DNA of 64,000 bases from assembly GCF_018614075.1 (NCBI RefSeq), contig NZ_JAGGOZ010000023.1, forward strand, positions 62,001 through 126,000, given 5' to 3'. The DNA is from Streptomyces sp. ISL-94. Its GTDB lineage: Bacteria > Actinomycetota > Actinomycetes > Streptomycetales > Streptomycetaceae. Each line of letters starts with the position of its first letter. Positions within the stretch are counted from its first letter, which is position 1. Made by a program: the position numbers and the translations under genes. The notes below the pieces were generated by a model. It did not search any database. It was not told the origin of the DNA and saw nothing but the letters and a program-made list of their open reading frames with translations. Of the stretch, positions 44,280-54,256 are shown piece after piece.

Positions 44280-44312
44280 GGAGGTGCCCCCGGCAAGGCC
44301 GGGGGCACCTCC
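44280..44312. terminator. Terminator downstream of aceE
   Basis: Perfect 15-bp stem GGAGGTGCCCCCGGC / GCCGGGGGCACCTCC with AAG loop, 101 bp beyond the aceE stop on the minus strand and just upstream of the channel gene. Confidence 0.8.
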
Positions 44313-44413
44313 CCCTACTCGGTCCGCACCCCATATGACGGGCGGAGCCCGCGGGCGGGCCGGCGGGCCGGGCTCACCGGCCCGCCCTCACCCCGGTCGG
44401 CCCGCGGCAGGCG

Positions 44414-47146
44414 TCAGGCGTCGCCGCCCGCCGGGCCCGGGTCCGCCGCCGTCACGTCCAGCAGCTGGTAGCGGTCGACCGCCTGCTTCAGGACCGAGCG
44501 GTCGATCCTGCCCTCCTTGGCGAGCTCGGTGAGCGTCGCCAGGACCACCGACTGGGCGTCGATGTGGAAGAAGCGCCGGGCCGCTCCCCGCGTGTCCGCG
44601 AAGCCGAAGCCGTCCGCGCCCAGCGAGGTGTACGGGCCGGGCACCCACCGCGAGATCTGGTCCGGGACCGACCGCATCCAGTCCGAGACCGCCACGAACG
44701 GCCCCTCCGCACCCGACAGCTTCCGGGTCACGTACGGGACGCGCTGCTCCTCCTCCGGGTGGAGCAGGTTGTGCTCCTCGACCTCGACCGCCTCGCGGCG
44801 CAGCTCGTTCCAGGAGGTCGCCGACCAGACGTCCGCCCGCACGTTCCACTCGGCCGCCAGGATCCGCTGAGCCTCCAGCGCCCACGGCACCGCCACGCCC
44901 GAGGCCATGATCTGCGCCCCGATGGTGCCCTCAGTGCCCTGCGACACCCGGTGGATGCCCTTGAGGATGCCGTCCACGTCGACGTCCGCCGGTTCGGCCG
45001 GGTGCTGGATCGGCTCGTTGTAGACCGTCAGGTAGTAGAAGACGTCCTCCGCCTGCGGCCCGTACATGCGCCGCAGACCGTCCTGGACGATGTGCGCGAT
45101 CTCGTAGCCGTAGGCCGGGTCGTACGCGACACAGCCCGGGTTCGTCGACGCCAGCAGCTGGGAGTGACCGTCGGCGTGCTGGAGGCCCTCACCCGTCAGG
45201 GTGGTCCGGCCGGCGGTCGCGCCCAGGACGAAACCGCGCGCCAGCTGGTCGGCCATCTGCCAGAACTGGTCACCGGTGCGCTGGAAACCGAACATCGAGT
45301 AGAAGACGTAGACCGGGATCAGCGGCTCGCCGTGCGTCGCGTACGCCGAGCCGGCGGCGATCAGCGAGGCCGTGCAGCCCGCCTCCGAGATGCCGTCGTG
45401 GAGCATCTGGCCGGTCGGGGACTCCTTGTACGCGAGCAGCAGGTCGCGGTCGACCGCCTCGTACTGCTGGCCCAGCGGGTTGTAGATCTTGGCGCTCGGG
45501 AAGAAGGCGTCCATACCGAAGGTGCGGTACTCGTCGGGCGCGATCAGCACGAAGCGCTTGCCGATCTCCTTGTCCCGCATCAGGTCCTTCAGGATGCGGA
45601 CGAAGGCCATCGTGGTGGCGATCGACTGCTGCCCCGAGCCCTTCTTCGCCGACGCGTAGGCCTTCTCGTCCGGCAGCTGGAGCGGCTTCGCGCGCACCAC
45701 GCGGGTCGGCACGTAGCCGCCGTGCGCGTTGCGCTGGTCGTGCATGTACTGGATCTCGGGCGAGTTGCGGCCCGGGTGGTAGTACGGCGGCGCGCCGTTC
45801 TCCAGCTGCGCGTCGGTGATCGGGATGTGCAGGCGGTCGCGGAAGCGCTTGAGGTCGTCGACCGTCAGCTTCTTCATCTGGTGCGTCGCGTTGCGGCCCT
45901 CGAAGTTCGGGCCGAGGGTCCAGCCCTTGACCGTCTGGGCCAGGATCACCGTCGGCTGGCCCTTGTGGGCCTTGGCCGCCGCGTAGGCCGCGTAGACCTT
46001 CTTGTGGTCGTGGCCGCCGCGGCCCAGGTGCTGGATCTGGTAGTCGGTCATGTTCTCGACCATCGCCCGCAGCCGGTGGTCCCCGCCGAAGAAGTGCTCG
46101 CGGATGTACGCGCCCGACTCGGTGGCGTACGTCTGGAACTGCCCGTCGGGCGTGGTGTTCATCTTGTTGACCAGGATGCCGTCGCGGTCCTGGGCCAGCA
46201 GCGGGTCCCAGGAGCGGTCCCAGATCAGCTTGATGACGTTCCAGCCGGCGCCCCGGAAGATCGACTCCAGCTCCTGGATGATCTTGCCGTTGCCGCGCAC
46301 CGGGCCGTCGAGGCGCTGGAGGTTGCAGTTGACGACGAAGGTCAGGTTGTCGAGGCCCTCGCGGGCGGCGATGGACAGCTGGCCGAGCGACTCCGGCTCG
46401 TCCATCTCGCCGTCGCCGAGATACGCCCATACGTGGGACTTGGAGGTGTCCGCGATCCCGCGCGCCTCCATGTACCGGTTCATCCGGGCCTGGTAGATCG
46501 CACCGAGCGGGCCGAGGCCCATCGAGACGGTCGGGAACTCCCAGAAATCCGGCATCAGCCGCGGGTGCGGGTAGCTGGACAGGCCGTACGGGGCCTTGGA
46601 CTTCTCCTGGCGGAACGCGTCGAGCTGCTGCTCGGAGAGCCGGTCCAGGAGGTAGGCGCGGGCGTAGATACCCGGGGAGGCGTGCCCCTGGAAGAAGATC
46701 TGGTCGCCGCCGTCGCCCTCGTCCTTGCCCCGGAAGAAGTGGTTGAAGCCCACGTCGTAGAGGGAGGCGGAGGAGGCGAACGTCGCGATGTGGCCGCCGA
46801 CCCCGATGCCCGGGCGCTGGGCGCGCGAGACCATCACGGCCGCGTTCCACCGGGTGGCGTTGAGGACCTTGCGCTCGATCTCCTCGTTGCCGGGGAAGAA
46901 CGGCTCGTCCTTGGTGGCGATCGTGTTGACGTAGTCCGTGCTGCGCATCTCCGGCACGGCCACGCGCTTCTCGCGGGCCCGCTCGATCAGGCGCAGCATC
47001 AGGTAGCGGGCGCGTTCACGGCCGCGCTCGTCGACGGCGGCGTCCAGGGAGTCGAGCCACTCCTGCGTCTCCTCCGGATCGAAGTCCGGGACCTGACTCG
47101 GCAGGCCGCCAATGATGATCGGATTGCGATCGGATGCGGAAGCCAC
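44414..47146 (-). CDS. aceE: Pyruvate dehydrogenase E1, homodimeric type (AceE)
   Basis: This 910-residue protein catalyses thiamin-diphosphate-dependent decarboxylation of pyruvate, passing the acetyl unit to the E2 lipoyl domain. The ThDP motif [10 protein letters not shown]...[15 protein letters not shown] is intact, with [24 protein letters not shown] upstream and the transketolase pyrimidine-binding region ([21 protein letters not shown]). GTG 47146 is preferred ([20 protein letters not shown]) because GAAGGAAC lies just upstream; an ATG at 47224 would add 26 non-conserved residues. It is a single gene with a terminator; E2 and E3 are not in the window. Confidence 0.96.
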   Translation of the reverse strand: MASASDRNPIIIGGLPSQVPDFDPEETQEWLDSLDAAVDERGRERARYLMLRLIERAREKRVAVPEMRSTDYVNTIATKDEPFFPGNEEIERKVLNATRWNAAVMVSRAQRPGIGVGGHIATFASSASLYDVGFNHFFRGKDEGDGGDQIFFQGHASPGIYARAYLLDRLSEQQLDAFRQEKSKAPYGLSSYPHPRLMPDFWEFPTVSMGLGPLGAIYQARMNRYMEARGIADTSKSHVWAYLGDGEMDEPESLGQLSIAAREGLDNLTFVVNCNLQRLDGPVRGNGKIIQELESIFRGAGWNVIKLIWDRSWDPLLAQDRDGILVNKMNTTPDGQFQTYATESGAYIREHFFGGDHRLRAMVENMTDYQIQHLGRGGHDHKKVYAAYAAAKAHKGQPTVILAQTVKGWTLGPNFEGRNATHQMKKLTVDDLKRFRDRLHIPITDAQLENGAPPYYHPGRNSPEIQYMHDQRNAHGGYVPTRVVRAKPLQLPDEKAYASAKKGSGQQSIATTMAFVRILKDLMRDKEIGKRFVLIAPDEYRTFGMDAFFPSAKIYNPLGQQYEAVDRDLLLAYKESPTGQMLHDGISEAGCTASLIAAGSAYATHGEPLIPVYVFYSMFGFQRTGDQFWQMADQLARGFVLGATAGRTTLTGEGLQHADGHSQLLASTNPGCVAYDPAYGYEIAHIVQDGLRRMYGPQAEDVFYYLTVYNEPIQHPAEPADVDVDGILKGIHRVSQGTEGTIGAQIMASGVAVPWALEAQRILAAEWNVRADVWSATSWNELRREAVEVEEHNLLHPEEEQRVPYVTRKLSGAEGPFVAVSDWMRSVPDQISRWVPGPYTSLGADGFGFADTRGAARRFFHIDAQSVVLATLTELAKEGRIDRSVLKQAVDRYQLLDVTAADPGPAGGDA

Positions 47147-47590
47147 GCTGTTCCTTCGCTGTCGGGGGAGTCGTGCCTTGGGTTCGCCGCCTCCCATGGT
47201 CTTACGCTCGGCCGGAATCGTCATCTCTACCGCTGGGTATTCCCTCGAGCCGGCAGGGGAGCGAGCCCGGGGCCGAGGGATCGGAGGCGGTCCGGCCGAA
47301 CCGCAACCCTACGCCCAGACCGGTCAACGACTTCGTAAGGCCGTTCGTCCCTCAAACAGGTAGGAAAGTCCTCAAGCAATGCCGAATGAGCTGGAATGGT
47401 GTGGGATGCATCACCAGAGGCGTACACGGGGAGGTTGAAAGTTGCGGCGAGACGGCCGCAATCGTCACCGTTTCGACGGTCTCGGCGGCCGGGTACTTGC
47501 GCGATCCGCCGCGCCCGTGTGGACTACGTCCAATGCTGCGCGTACGCGCGCCGCCCAAGACATTCACCGAACATGAGCAGGAGGCACCCC
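47147..47590. other. Divergent promoter region between aceE and DUF3052 genes
   Basis: This 444-bp gap holds the promoters of aceE (minus) and the DUF3052 gene (plus). A short palindrome, ACCGTTTCGACGGT (about 47468-47481), is the clearest structural element. AGGAGG stands before the GTG of the DUF3052 gene (47579-47584). No coding sequence is supported. A small RNA is possible but there is no direct evidence. Confidence 0.5.
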
Positions 47591-48016
47591 GTGAGCGCGA
47601 CCGCGGACCACGCGGAGAACCTGGCCGCCCGGCTGGGTTTCCAGTCCGAACAGGTGGTCCAGGAGATCGGCTACGACGACGACGTCGATCAGGAATTCCG
47701 TGACGTCGTTGAGGAGCTCGTCGGCGACCTCGTCGACGAGGACTACGACGACGTCGCCGACGCCGTGCTGCTGTGGTTCCGAGAGGACGACGGCGATCTG
47801 GCGGACGCACTGGTCGATGCCACCGAGCTGATCGAGGACGGCGCACTGATCCTGCTGCTGACCCCCAAGACGGGCCGTCCCGGCTACGTCGAGGCCAGCG
47901 ACATCAAGGAAGCCGCAGAGACCGCCGGCCTCTCGCTGGCCAAGGGCTCGCCCGTCGGCAAGGAGTGGGCCGCCACCAAGCTGGTGACGCCCAAGACGGC
48001 CGCCAAGAAGCGCTGA
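47591..48016 (+). CDS. DUF3052 family protein
   Basis: This 141-residue acidic protein is the actinobacterial DUF3052 family: [54 protein letters not shown] and [27 protein letters not shown]. The family is widespread in streptomycetes beside aceE and has no known catalytic function. GTG 47591 with AGGAGG seven bases upstream. The next gene, a peroxiredoxin, starts 104 bp later in the same direction. Confidence 0.93.
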   Translation: MSATADHAENLAARLGFQSEQVVQEIGYDDDVDQEFRDVVEELVGDLVDEDYDDVADAVLLWFREDDGDLADALVDATELIEDGALILLLTPKTGRPGYVEASDIKEAAETAGLSLAKGSPVGKEWAATKLVTPKTAAKKR

Positions 48017-48120
48017 TCCCAGCCCCGCAACCCAGCGGACACACGCCGGACCCTGTGGCCATAGGGTGGCACCACCCGAACAGCCCAACGCGGACGAGCA
48101 GGAACGAAGGGATGCGACAC

Positions 48121-48579
48121 ATGGCGATCGAGGTCGGCGACAAGGCCCCGGACTTCGAACTCAAGGACAACCACGGCGCCACCGTGCGCCTCTCCGACTT
48201 CCGGGGGGAGAAGGCCGTCGTGCTGCTCTTCTATCCGTTCGCCTTCACCGGCGTCTGCACCGGCGAGCTGTGCGAGCTGCGCGACCAGCTGCCGCGCTTC
48301 CAGAACGACGACGTGCAGCTCCTCGCCGTCTCCAACGACTCCGTGCCGACCCTGCGGGTCTTCGGGGAGCAGGAGGGCCTGGAGTACCCGCTGCTGTCGG
48401 ACTTCTGGCCGCACGGGGAGACCTCCCGCGCGTACGGGGTCTTCGACGAGGACAAGGGCTGCGCGGTCCGCGGCACCTTCATCATCGACAAGGACGGCGT
48501 CGTGCGCTGGACTGTCGTCAACGGACTGCCCGACGCCCGTGACCTGAACGAGTACATCAAGGCCCTCGACAGTCTCTGA
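48121..48579 (+). CDS. Peroxiredoxin (AhpE-like)
   Basis: This 152-residue thioredoxin-fold peroxidase has the peroxidatic Cys in [19 protein letters not shown], within the Pxxx(T/S)xxC motif. A further Cys follows at +5, and the core [14 protein letters not shown]-like region is present. The one-domain length suits the AhpE or BCP/PrxQ group that reduces hydrogen and organic peroxides in the cytoplasm. ATG 48121 is taken; an in-frame ATG at 48112 is possible. GGAACGAAGGG lies upstream. Confidence 0.9.
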   Translation: MAIEVGDKAPDFELKDNHGATVRLSDFRGEKAVVLLFYPFAFTGVCTGELCELRDQLPRFQNDDVQLLAVSNDSVPTLRVFGEQEGLEYPLLSDFWPHGETSRAYGVFDEDKGCAVRGTFIIDKDGVVRWTVVNGLPDARDLNEYIKALDSL

Positions 48580-48719
48580 GGGCAGCCGCTGGGAGCCGTC
48601 CTCGCGGTTCCCCGCGAAAACCCGCCTACAAGCGGGAACCCGTCACTAGGATCGAAACGTTGATCCGGTAGCAATTGCACGACGGGGCCCCGCCCCACAC
48701 AGAACCCAATGGAGGACCC

Positions 48720-49295
48720 GTGGGAGTCAGCCTCAGCAAGGGCGGCAACGTCTCGCTGACCAAGGCCGCGCCTAACCTGACGGCGGTCATCGTCGGTCTG
48801 GGCTGGGATGCTCGCACCACCACCGGTGTCGACTTCGACCTCGACGCCAGCGCGATCCTGACCAACGACCAGGGCAAGGTCGCCAACGACTCGAACTTCG
48901 TCTTCTTCAACAACCTGAAGAGCCCCGACGGCTCGGTCGAGCACACCGGTGACAACACCACCGGTGAGGGCGAGGGCGACGACGAGGCGATCAAGGTGAA
49001 CCTCGCCGGTGTCCCGGCCGATGTCGCCAAGATCGTCTTCCCGGTGTCGATCTACGAGGCCGAGAGCCGCCAGCAGAGCTTCGGCCAGGTCCGCAACGCG
49101 TACATCCGCGTCGTGAACCAGGCCGACAACAGCGAGCTCGCCCGCTACGACCTCTCCGAGGACGCCTCGACCGAGACCGCCATGGTCTTCGGCGAGCTGT
49201 ACCGCAACGGCGCGGAGTGGAAGTTCCGCGCCATCGGCCAGGGTTACGCCTCGGGCCTGCGCGGCATCGCGCAGGACTTCGGCGTCAACGTCTGA
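48720..49295 (+). CDS. terD: TerD-family protein (copy 1)
   Basis: This 191-residue protein has the complete TerD fold: [30 protein letters not shown], the calcium-binding acidic motifs [10 protein letters not shown] and [13 protein letters not shown], and the C-terminal [24 protein letters not shown]. TerD proteins bind calcium and act in tellurite and general stress tolerance at the membrane. GTG 48720 with GGAGG upstream. A terminator separates it from a close paralogue. Confidence 0.95.
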   Translation: MGVSLSKGGNVSLTKAAPNLTAVIVGLGWDARTTTGVDFDLDASAILTNDQGKVANDSNFVFFNNLKSPDGSVEHTGDNTTGEGEGDDEAIKVNLAGVPADVAKIVFPVSIYEAESRQQSFGQVRNAYIRVVNQADNSELARYDLSEDASTETAMVFGELYRNGAEWKFRAIGQGYASGLRGIAQDFGVNV

Positions 49296-49311
49296 GCCTG
49301 AGAGCAGTTCA

Positions 49312-49352
49312 CCCGTCCGGCGCCGTGCACTGTGTGTACGGCGCCGGACGGG
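49312..49352. terminator. Terminator between the two terD genes
   Basis: Perfect 15-bp stem CCCGTCCGGCGCCGT / ACGGCGCCGGACGGG, 11-nt loop, followed by CTTT. Confidence 0.85.
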
Positions 49353-49465
49353 CTTTACGGCGGGACCGCTTCACGGCTGGACCGCCGCACCGCCGGACCG
49401 GCTTCGCGGCCGTTCCGGCTTGCCGGGCCTTACCACCGCCACCGTCGTCCGGGGAGGACCACAAC

Positions 49466-50041
49466 ATGGGCGTCACACTCGCCAAGGGGGGCAATGTCTC
49501 CCTCTCCAAGGCCGCACCGAACCTCACCCGGGTTCTGATCGGCCTCGGATGGGACGCGCGCTCGACCACGGGAGCAGACTTCGACCTCGACGCCAGCGCG
49601 CTGCTGTGCAGCGACGGCCGGGTCCTCGGGGACGAGTACTTCGTCTTCTACAACAATCTGAAGAGCCCCGAGGGATCCGTCGAACACACAGGGGACAACC
49701 TCACCGGCGAGGGCGAGGGCGACGACGAGTCGATCATCATCGACCTCACCAAGGTCCCGGAGCGCGTGGACAAGATCGTCTTTCCGGTCTCGATCCACGA
49801 GGCGGACGTCCGCCGGCAGAGCTTCGGCCAGGTCAGCAATGCTTTCATCCGCGTGGTGAATCAGGCGGACGGCCAGGAACTGGCCCGCTACGACCTCTCC
49901 GAGGACGCCTCCAGCGAGACCGCGATGATCTTCGGCGAGGTCTACCGGTACGGGGGTGAATGGAAGTTCCGCGCGGTAGGGCAGGGGTACGCGTCGGGGC
50001 TGAGGGGCATCGCTCTAGACTTCGGGGTCAACGTTTCGTAA
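49466..50041 (+). CDS. terD: TerD-family protein (copy 2)
   Basis: This is a 191-residue paralogue of the preceding gene with the same motifs ([47 protein letters not shown]). Both have intact calcium ligands, so they are probably partners or differently expressed copies rather than one being decayed. GGGGAGGA precedes the ATG. It is separated from copy 1 by 170 bp with a terminator, and reads into the DUF475 gene after 19 bp, so it is probably co-transcribed with it. Confidence 0.95.
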   Translation: MGVTLAKGGNVSLSKAAPNLTRVLIGLGWDARSTTGADFDLDASALLCSDGRVLGDEYFVFYNNLKSPEGSVEHTGDNLTGEGEGDDESIIIDLTKVPERVDKIVFPVSIHEADVRRQSFGQVSNAFIRVVNQADGQELARYDLSEDASSETAMIFGEVYRYGGEWKFRAVGQGYASGLRGIALDFGVNVS

Positions 50042-50060
50042 AGCCGTACAAGACGATGGG

Positions 50061-51206
50061 GTGCCAGTGGTTCTCAAAACCTTCGGCTGGTCGTTCGCAA
50101 TCACTGCGCTCGGTCTGGTCGCAGCGGTGTTCTACGGGGGGTGGACCGCTTTCGGAATCGTGGCGATCCTGTCCATCCTCGAGATCTCGCTGTCGTTCGA
50201 CAATGCGGTGGTCAACGCCGGAATCCTGAAGAAGATGAATGCCTTCTGGCAGAAGATCTTCCTCACGGTCGGCGTGCTCATCGCGGTCTTCGGTATGCGA
50301 CTGGTCTTCCCCGTCGTCATCGTTGCGATCAGCGCCAAGATCGGGCCCATCGAGGCCGTCGATCTGGCGATGACCAACAAGGACCTCTACAAGCAGCTGG
50401 TCACGGACGCTCACCCGTCCATCGCCGCCTTCGGCGGCATGTTCCTGCTGATGATCTTCCTCGACTTCATCTTCGAGGACCGCGACATCAAGTGGCTCGC
50501 CTGGCTGGAGCGTCCGCTCGCCAAGCTCGGCAAGATCGACATGCTGTCCGCGTGCATCGCGCTGATCGTCCTGGTCATCACCTCGATGACCTTCGCCGCC
50601 CACGCCCACCAGCACGGCGGCGCCCACGTGGACAAGGCGCAGACCGTCCTGATCGCCGGCATCCTCGGCCTGATCACCTACATGATCGTCGGCGGCCTCT
50701 CCGGCTACTTCGAGAACAAGCTGGAGGAAGAGGAGGAGGCCGAGCACGAGGCCGAGGAAGAGGCGAAGAAGAGCGGCAAGTCCGTCTCGGCCGTCGCCAT
50801 GGCCGGCAAGGCCGCCTTCTTCATGTTCCTCTACCTCGAAGTCCTCGACGCCTCCTTCTCCTTCGACGGGGTCATCGGCGCCTTCGCCATCACCAACGAC
50901 ATCGTGCTCATGGCCCTCGGCCTCGGCATCGGTGCCATGTACGTCCGGTCGCTGACGGTCTACCTGGTCCGCCAGGGCACCCTCGACGACTACGTCTACC
51001 TGGAGCACGGCGCGCACTACGCCATCGGCGCGCTCGCCGTGCTCCTGCTCGTCACCATCCAGCACGAGATCAACGAGGTCATCACCGGCCTCGTCGGCGT
51101 CGTCCTGATCGCCTGGTCCTTCTGGTCCTCGGTGCGCCGCAACAAGCGCCTCGAAGCCGAGGGCGGCGAGGGCGACGAGCCCGCGGAGGTCAAGGCCGGG
51201 GTGTGA
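50061..51206 (+). CDS. DUF475/TerC-family membrane protein
   Basis: This 381-residue protein has about eight TM helices. The first pair carries ILEISLSFDNAVVNAGI and a later pair VLDASFSFDGVIGAFAITND; these paired SFDNA/SFDGV motifs with acidic residues in the membrane are the TerC-type metal-ion transport signature. A charged cytoplasmic loop (KLEEEEEAEHEAEEEAKKSGK) and a His-rich loop (HAHQHGGAHV) could bind metal. Predicted role is manganese or calcium export linked to TerD proteins. GTG start 19 bp after terD copy 2. Confidence 0.9.
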   Translation: MPVVLKTFGWSFAITALGLVAAVFYGGWTAFGIVAILSILEISLSFDNAVVNAGILKKMNAFWQKIFLTVGVLIAVFGMRLVFPVVIVAISAKIGPIEAVDLAMTNKDLYKQLVTDAHPSIAAFGGMFLLMIFLDFIFEDRDIKWLAWLERPLAKLGKIDMLSACIALIVLVITSMTFAAHAHQHGGAHVDKAQTVLIAGILGLITYMIVGGLSGYFENKLEEEEEAEHEAEEEAKKSGKSVSAVAMAGKAAFFMFLYLEVLDASFSFDGVIGAFAITNDIVLMALGLGIGAMYVRSLTVYLVRQGTLDDYVYLEHGAHYAIGALAVLLLVTIQHEINEVITGLVGVVLIAWSFWSSVRRNKRLEAEGGEGDEPAEVKAGV

Positions 51207-51239
51207 CCCGGCCCTGACTGCGGAACCATTCAGTACGAA

Positions 51240-51279
51240 GGGGCGGCCGCGCGGATCCACAGGACCGCGCGGCCGCCCC
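51240..51279. terminator. Terminator after the DUF475 gene
   Basis: Perfect 15-bp stem GGGGCGGCCGCGCGG / CCGCGCGGCCGCCCC with a 10-nt loop, 33 bp after the stop. Confidence 0.85.
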
Positions 51280-51318
51280 CGTGTTTCCGTAGGAGTGCAG
51301 GGGATCAGGGGGGTAGGG

Positions 51319-52059
51319 ATGGGCTTCTTCGACGGCATCAGGGGCAGCCGTGCCAGGCAGTTCGAGTCGGGCAGCGCCTCGTCGAACGCGATCGAGCTGA
51401 CCAAGCGACATCCGACGGTGTCGCTCACCAAACAGGGGGCGGTGCACGGCAATCTGCGTGTCAACCTGTCCTGGCGCATGCGGACCTCGGACATCGGGGG
51501 AAACCAGGGGCAGAGCGGCCGGCTGTTCCGGCATCCGTTCAAGCTGTTCAAGCCGGACATGGTGCAGGCGCACACCCAGGGCATGGTCAACGTCGACCTC
51601 GACATCGGCTGTCTCTACGAGCTGACGGACGGCACCCGGGGCGTCGTCCAGCCGCTGGGGAACCTGCTCGGCGACCTCAACGATCCGCCGTACATCAAGC
51701 TCAGCGGCGACGACCGGTTCGGATCGCCGTCGGGGGAGACCGTCTACGTCAACCTCGACCACGCCGACGAGATCAAGCGGCTGCTCGTCTTCGTCTACAT
51801 CTACGACCAGACCCCCGCCTTCGACCGGACACACGCCAAGGTCACCCTCTACCCGGTCACCGGACCGCGGATCGAGATCCCCCTGGACGAGCGGGCCCCG
51901 CAGGCCCGCTCCTGCGCCGTCTTCTCCCTGGAGAAGGCCAAGGGGGAGCTGATCGTGCGGCGCGAGGTGAAGTTCGTGTACGGGTTCCAGGCCGAGCTGG
52001 ACCGGCTGTACGGCTGGGGGCTCCAGTGGGGGCGGGGCTACAAGAACACCAAGGCCTGA
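51319..52059 (+). CDS. TerA/TerD-superfamily protein
   Basis: This 246-residue protein has the TerD-like beta-sandwich features (TVSLTKQGAVHGNLRVNLSW, NVDLDIGCLYELTDGTRGVVQPLG, GDDRFGSPSGETVYVNLDHADEIKRLLVFVYIYD) and the C-terminal FVYGFQAELDRLYGWGLQWGRGYKNTK. The acidic metal-binding spacing differs from TerD, placing it with TerA/YceC-like proteins. ATG 51319 begins the conserved MGFFDGIRG. It presumably works with the TerD and TerC-like proteins upstream. Confidence 0.85.
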   Translation: MGFFDGIRGSRARQFESGSASSNAIELTKRHPTVSLTKQGAVHGNLRVNLSWRMRTSDIGGNQGQSGRLFRHPFKLFKPDMVQAHTQGMVNVDLDIGCLYELTDGTRGVVQPLGNLLGDLNDPPYIKLSGDDRFGSPSGETVYVNLDHADEIKRLLVFVYIYDQTPAFDRTHAKVTLYPVTGPRIEIPLDERAPQARSCAVFSLEKAKGELIVRREVKFVYGFQAELDRLYGWGLQWGRGYKNTKA

Positions 52060-52133
52060 CCGCAGCCCGGTGCGGGGCTCCGGCCGGGCTGCCGGGCGAG
52101 GACGAGGGCGCGGGCGCGGTTGCGGGACGCGAC

Positions 52134-52886
52134 TCAGCGGCGGATGAACTGCGGGCCCTGCACCGGGAGACGGAAGGACGGGTCGCCGCCCGGGGCGGGC
52201 ACCGGGGCCGGGGAGACCGGCTGCGGGTACCCGTAGGCGGGCTGGTCGGGCGGCGGCGCCTGCGTGGACGGCCCCGGCGGGGCCATGGCGGCCGTCCGGT
52301 CGTCGCCGGGTGGGTGCGGGTCCGCCTGCGGCTCGGGGGCGCTCTCGTCGACCGAGATCCCGTGGTCGGTCGCGAGCCCCACCAGCCCGTTGGAGTACCC
52401 CTCGCCGAGGGCGCGGAACTTCCACCCCTCGCCCCGGCGGTACAGCTCCCCGCAGATCAGCGCCGTCTCAGCGCCGGTCTCGGGCCGCACGTCGAAGTAG
52501 GCCAGCGGTTCGGAGCCGCCGGCCGCGGCGGCGTCGTAGAGGAGGATCCGCAGGTCGCGGACCCGCTGGAAGGGGACGTCCTCGGCGGAGGCGACCACCA
52601 GGATCCGGTCCACGGCCGAGGTCACCGTGCGCAGGTCCGCCTGGACCGCGTCGGTGATCGAGTCACCCAGCTGCTTCTTGCCGAGCCGCCAGACGGCCCC
52701 CGAGGGGTGCCGGGGCTGGTTGTAGAAGACGAAGTCCTCGTCCGAACGCACCCGGCCGTCCGGGCCCACGAGCAGCGCGGAGGCGTCCACGTCCGGTACC
52801 TCGGGGCCCTCGGTCCAGCGCAGCACCGCCCGGACCGCCACGGCGGCCACCGGGATGTTGGAGCCCTTCTGCATCGCGTGCGTCAT
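52134..52886 (-). CDS. TerD-domain protein with proline-rich tail
   Basis: This 250-residue protein has a divergent TerD domain at residues 1-180 ([70 protein letters not shown]). A Pro/Gln/Gly-rich tail of about 65 residues follows ([17 protein letters not shown]). The tail resembles linkers to VWA or kinase modules in other TerD proteins, but no second domain follows here. It is on the opposite strand to the rest of the ter locus. ATG 52886 preferred over 52895. Confidence 0.85.
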   Translation of the reverse strand: MTHAMQKGSNIPVAAVAVRAVLRWTEGPEVPDVDASALLVGPDGRVRSDEDFVFYNQPRHPSGAVWRLGKKQLGDSITDAVQADLRTVTSAVDRILVVASAEDVPFQRVRDLRILLYDAAAAGGSEPLAYFDVRPETGAETALICGELYRRGEGWKFRALGEGYSNGLVGLATDHGISVDESAPEPQADPHPPGDDRTAAMAPPGPSTQAPPPDQPAYGYPQPVSPAPVPAPGGDPSFRLPVQGPQFIRR

Positions 52887-53080
52887 GCCCGTCATCCTGC
52901 CCTCCCGGGGTGGACCGGGACAATGCGGCCCCCCGTAGAGCCGTGTCCTGAACGCGAGAGCTGGGCATCGTGCAAGAGGGTTACCTGAACTTCATGTGCT
53001 TGAGGAACTCTTGACCGACGTTCGTACGTACTATTACCGGCCACGCCAGTTGGGCCGCCGAGGCAGTACGGGGGAAGCAC

Positions 53081-54256
53081 ATGCGTCACTTCGGGCACAT
53101 ATCGCCCACCGTCCGTAAGGACCTCTTCCACCAGGAACCGGCGGAATTCACCGGTGCCTCGCCGGCCCGCACCCTCGCCGCGGCGCTGGGTGCCACGCTC
53201 TACAGCCCGGCCACCCGCCCCCAGCTCGCCGGGGACATCCGCAAGCAGGCCGGCCGCGGGGTCGTCTCCATGGTCCTCTGCCTGGAGGACTCGATCAGCG
53301 ACGGCGACGTCGCCGGAGCCGAGGAGAACCTCGTCCGGCAGTTCGCCGAGCTCGACGCCGGGGGACCGGACGCCGCGGAACTCCCGCTGCTGTTCATCCG
53401 CGTGCGCACGCCCGAGCAGATACCGGACCTGGTGCGCCGCCTCGGCGGCTCGGTGCGGCGGTTGGCCGGATTCGTACTACCCAAGTTCAACGAGAGCAGC
53501 GGCAGCGCCTTCCTCGACGCCGTGGCCCAGGCCGAGACCGCCGCCGGGCTGGCCCGGCTGTATGCCATGCCCGTGCTGGAGACCCCCGACCTCCTCCACC
53601 TCGAAACGCGCGCCGGGACCCTCGCCGGAATCTCCCGGACGGTCAACAGCCACCGCGAGCGGGTGCTGGCCCTGCGGCTCGGCGTGACCGATTTCTGCTC
53701 CGCCTACGGACTGCGCCGCACCCCCGACATGACCGCCTACGACGTCAAGATCGTGGCCGGCGTGATCGCGGACGTAGTCAACGTCCTGAGCCGCGCCGAC
53801 GGCACCGGCTTCACGGTCACCGGTCCGGTGTGGGAGTACTTCCGCAGCCAGCAGCGCCTCTTCAAGCCCCAGCTGCGCCGGAGCCCCTTCCTCGCGGAGG
53901 GTGTGGAGGAACTGCGCACGGCGCTCATCGAGCACGACCTGGACGGGCTGCTGCGCGAGATCGAACTCGACCGGGCCAACGGGCTCCTGGGCAAGACCTG
54001 CATCCACCCCGCGCACGTGACGCCCGTGCACGCGCTGTCGGTGGTCTCCCACGAGGAGTTCTGCGACGCCCAGGACATCCTGCGCCCGGAGCGCGGCGGC
54101 GGCGGAGTGATGCGTTCCGCCTACACGAACAAGATGAACGAGGTGAAGCCCCACCGGGCCTGGGCGGAGCGCACCATGCTGCGCGCCGAGGTCTTCGGTG
54201 TGGCGAGGGAGGAGGTCGGCTTCGTCGACCTGCTCACGGCCGGGCTCCAGGTGTGA
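53081..54256 (+). CDS. HpcH/HpaI aldolase/citrate lyase-family enzyme of the Ter biosynthetic module
   Basis: This 391-residue TIM-barrel protein has VVSMVLCLEDSISDGDV (metal-binding acidic strand), LPLLFIRVRTPEQI, FVLPKFNES and LRLGVTDFCSAYGLRR, with C-terminal KTCIHPAHVTPVHAL, a typical citrate lyase-type end. In Ter-linked operons this family is thought to make a C-C bond-derived precursor of a nucleoside-like metabolite. Its stop overlaps the next start (GTGA), so the downstream polyprotein is translationally coupled. GGGGAAG lies before the ATG. Confidence 0.85.
   Translation: MRHFGHISPTVRKDLFHQEPAEFTGASPARTLAAALGATLYSPATRPQLAGDIRKQAGRGVVSMVLCLEDSISDGDVAGAEENLVRQFAELDAGGPDAAELPLLFIRVRTPEQIPDLVRRLGGSVRRLAGFVLPKFNESSGSAFLDAVAQAETAAGLARLYAMPVLETPDLLHLETRAGTLAGISRTVNSHRERVLALRLGVTDFCSAYGLRRTPDMTAYDVKIVAGVIADVVNVLSRADGTGFTVTGPVWEYFRSQQRLFKPQLRRSPFLAEGVEELRTALIEHDLDGLLREIELDRANGLLGKTCIHPAHVTPVHALSVVSHEEFCDAQDILRPERGGGGVMRSAYTNKMNEVKPHRAWAERTMLRAEVFGVAREEVGFVDLLTAGLQV

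Noticed and set aside
44564-47338. 924-residue plus-strand frame opposite aceE
   Set aside because: Antisense shadow of a strongly conserved gene, a common effect of high GC.
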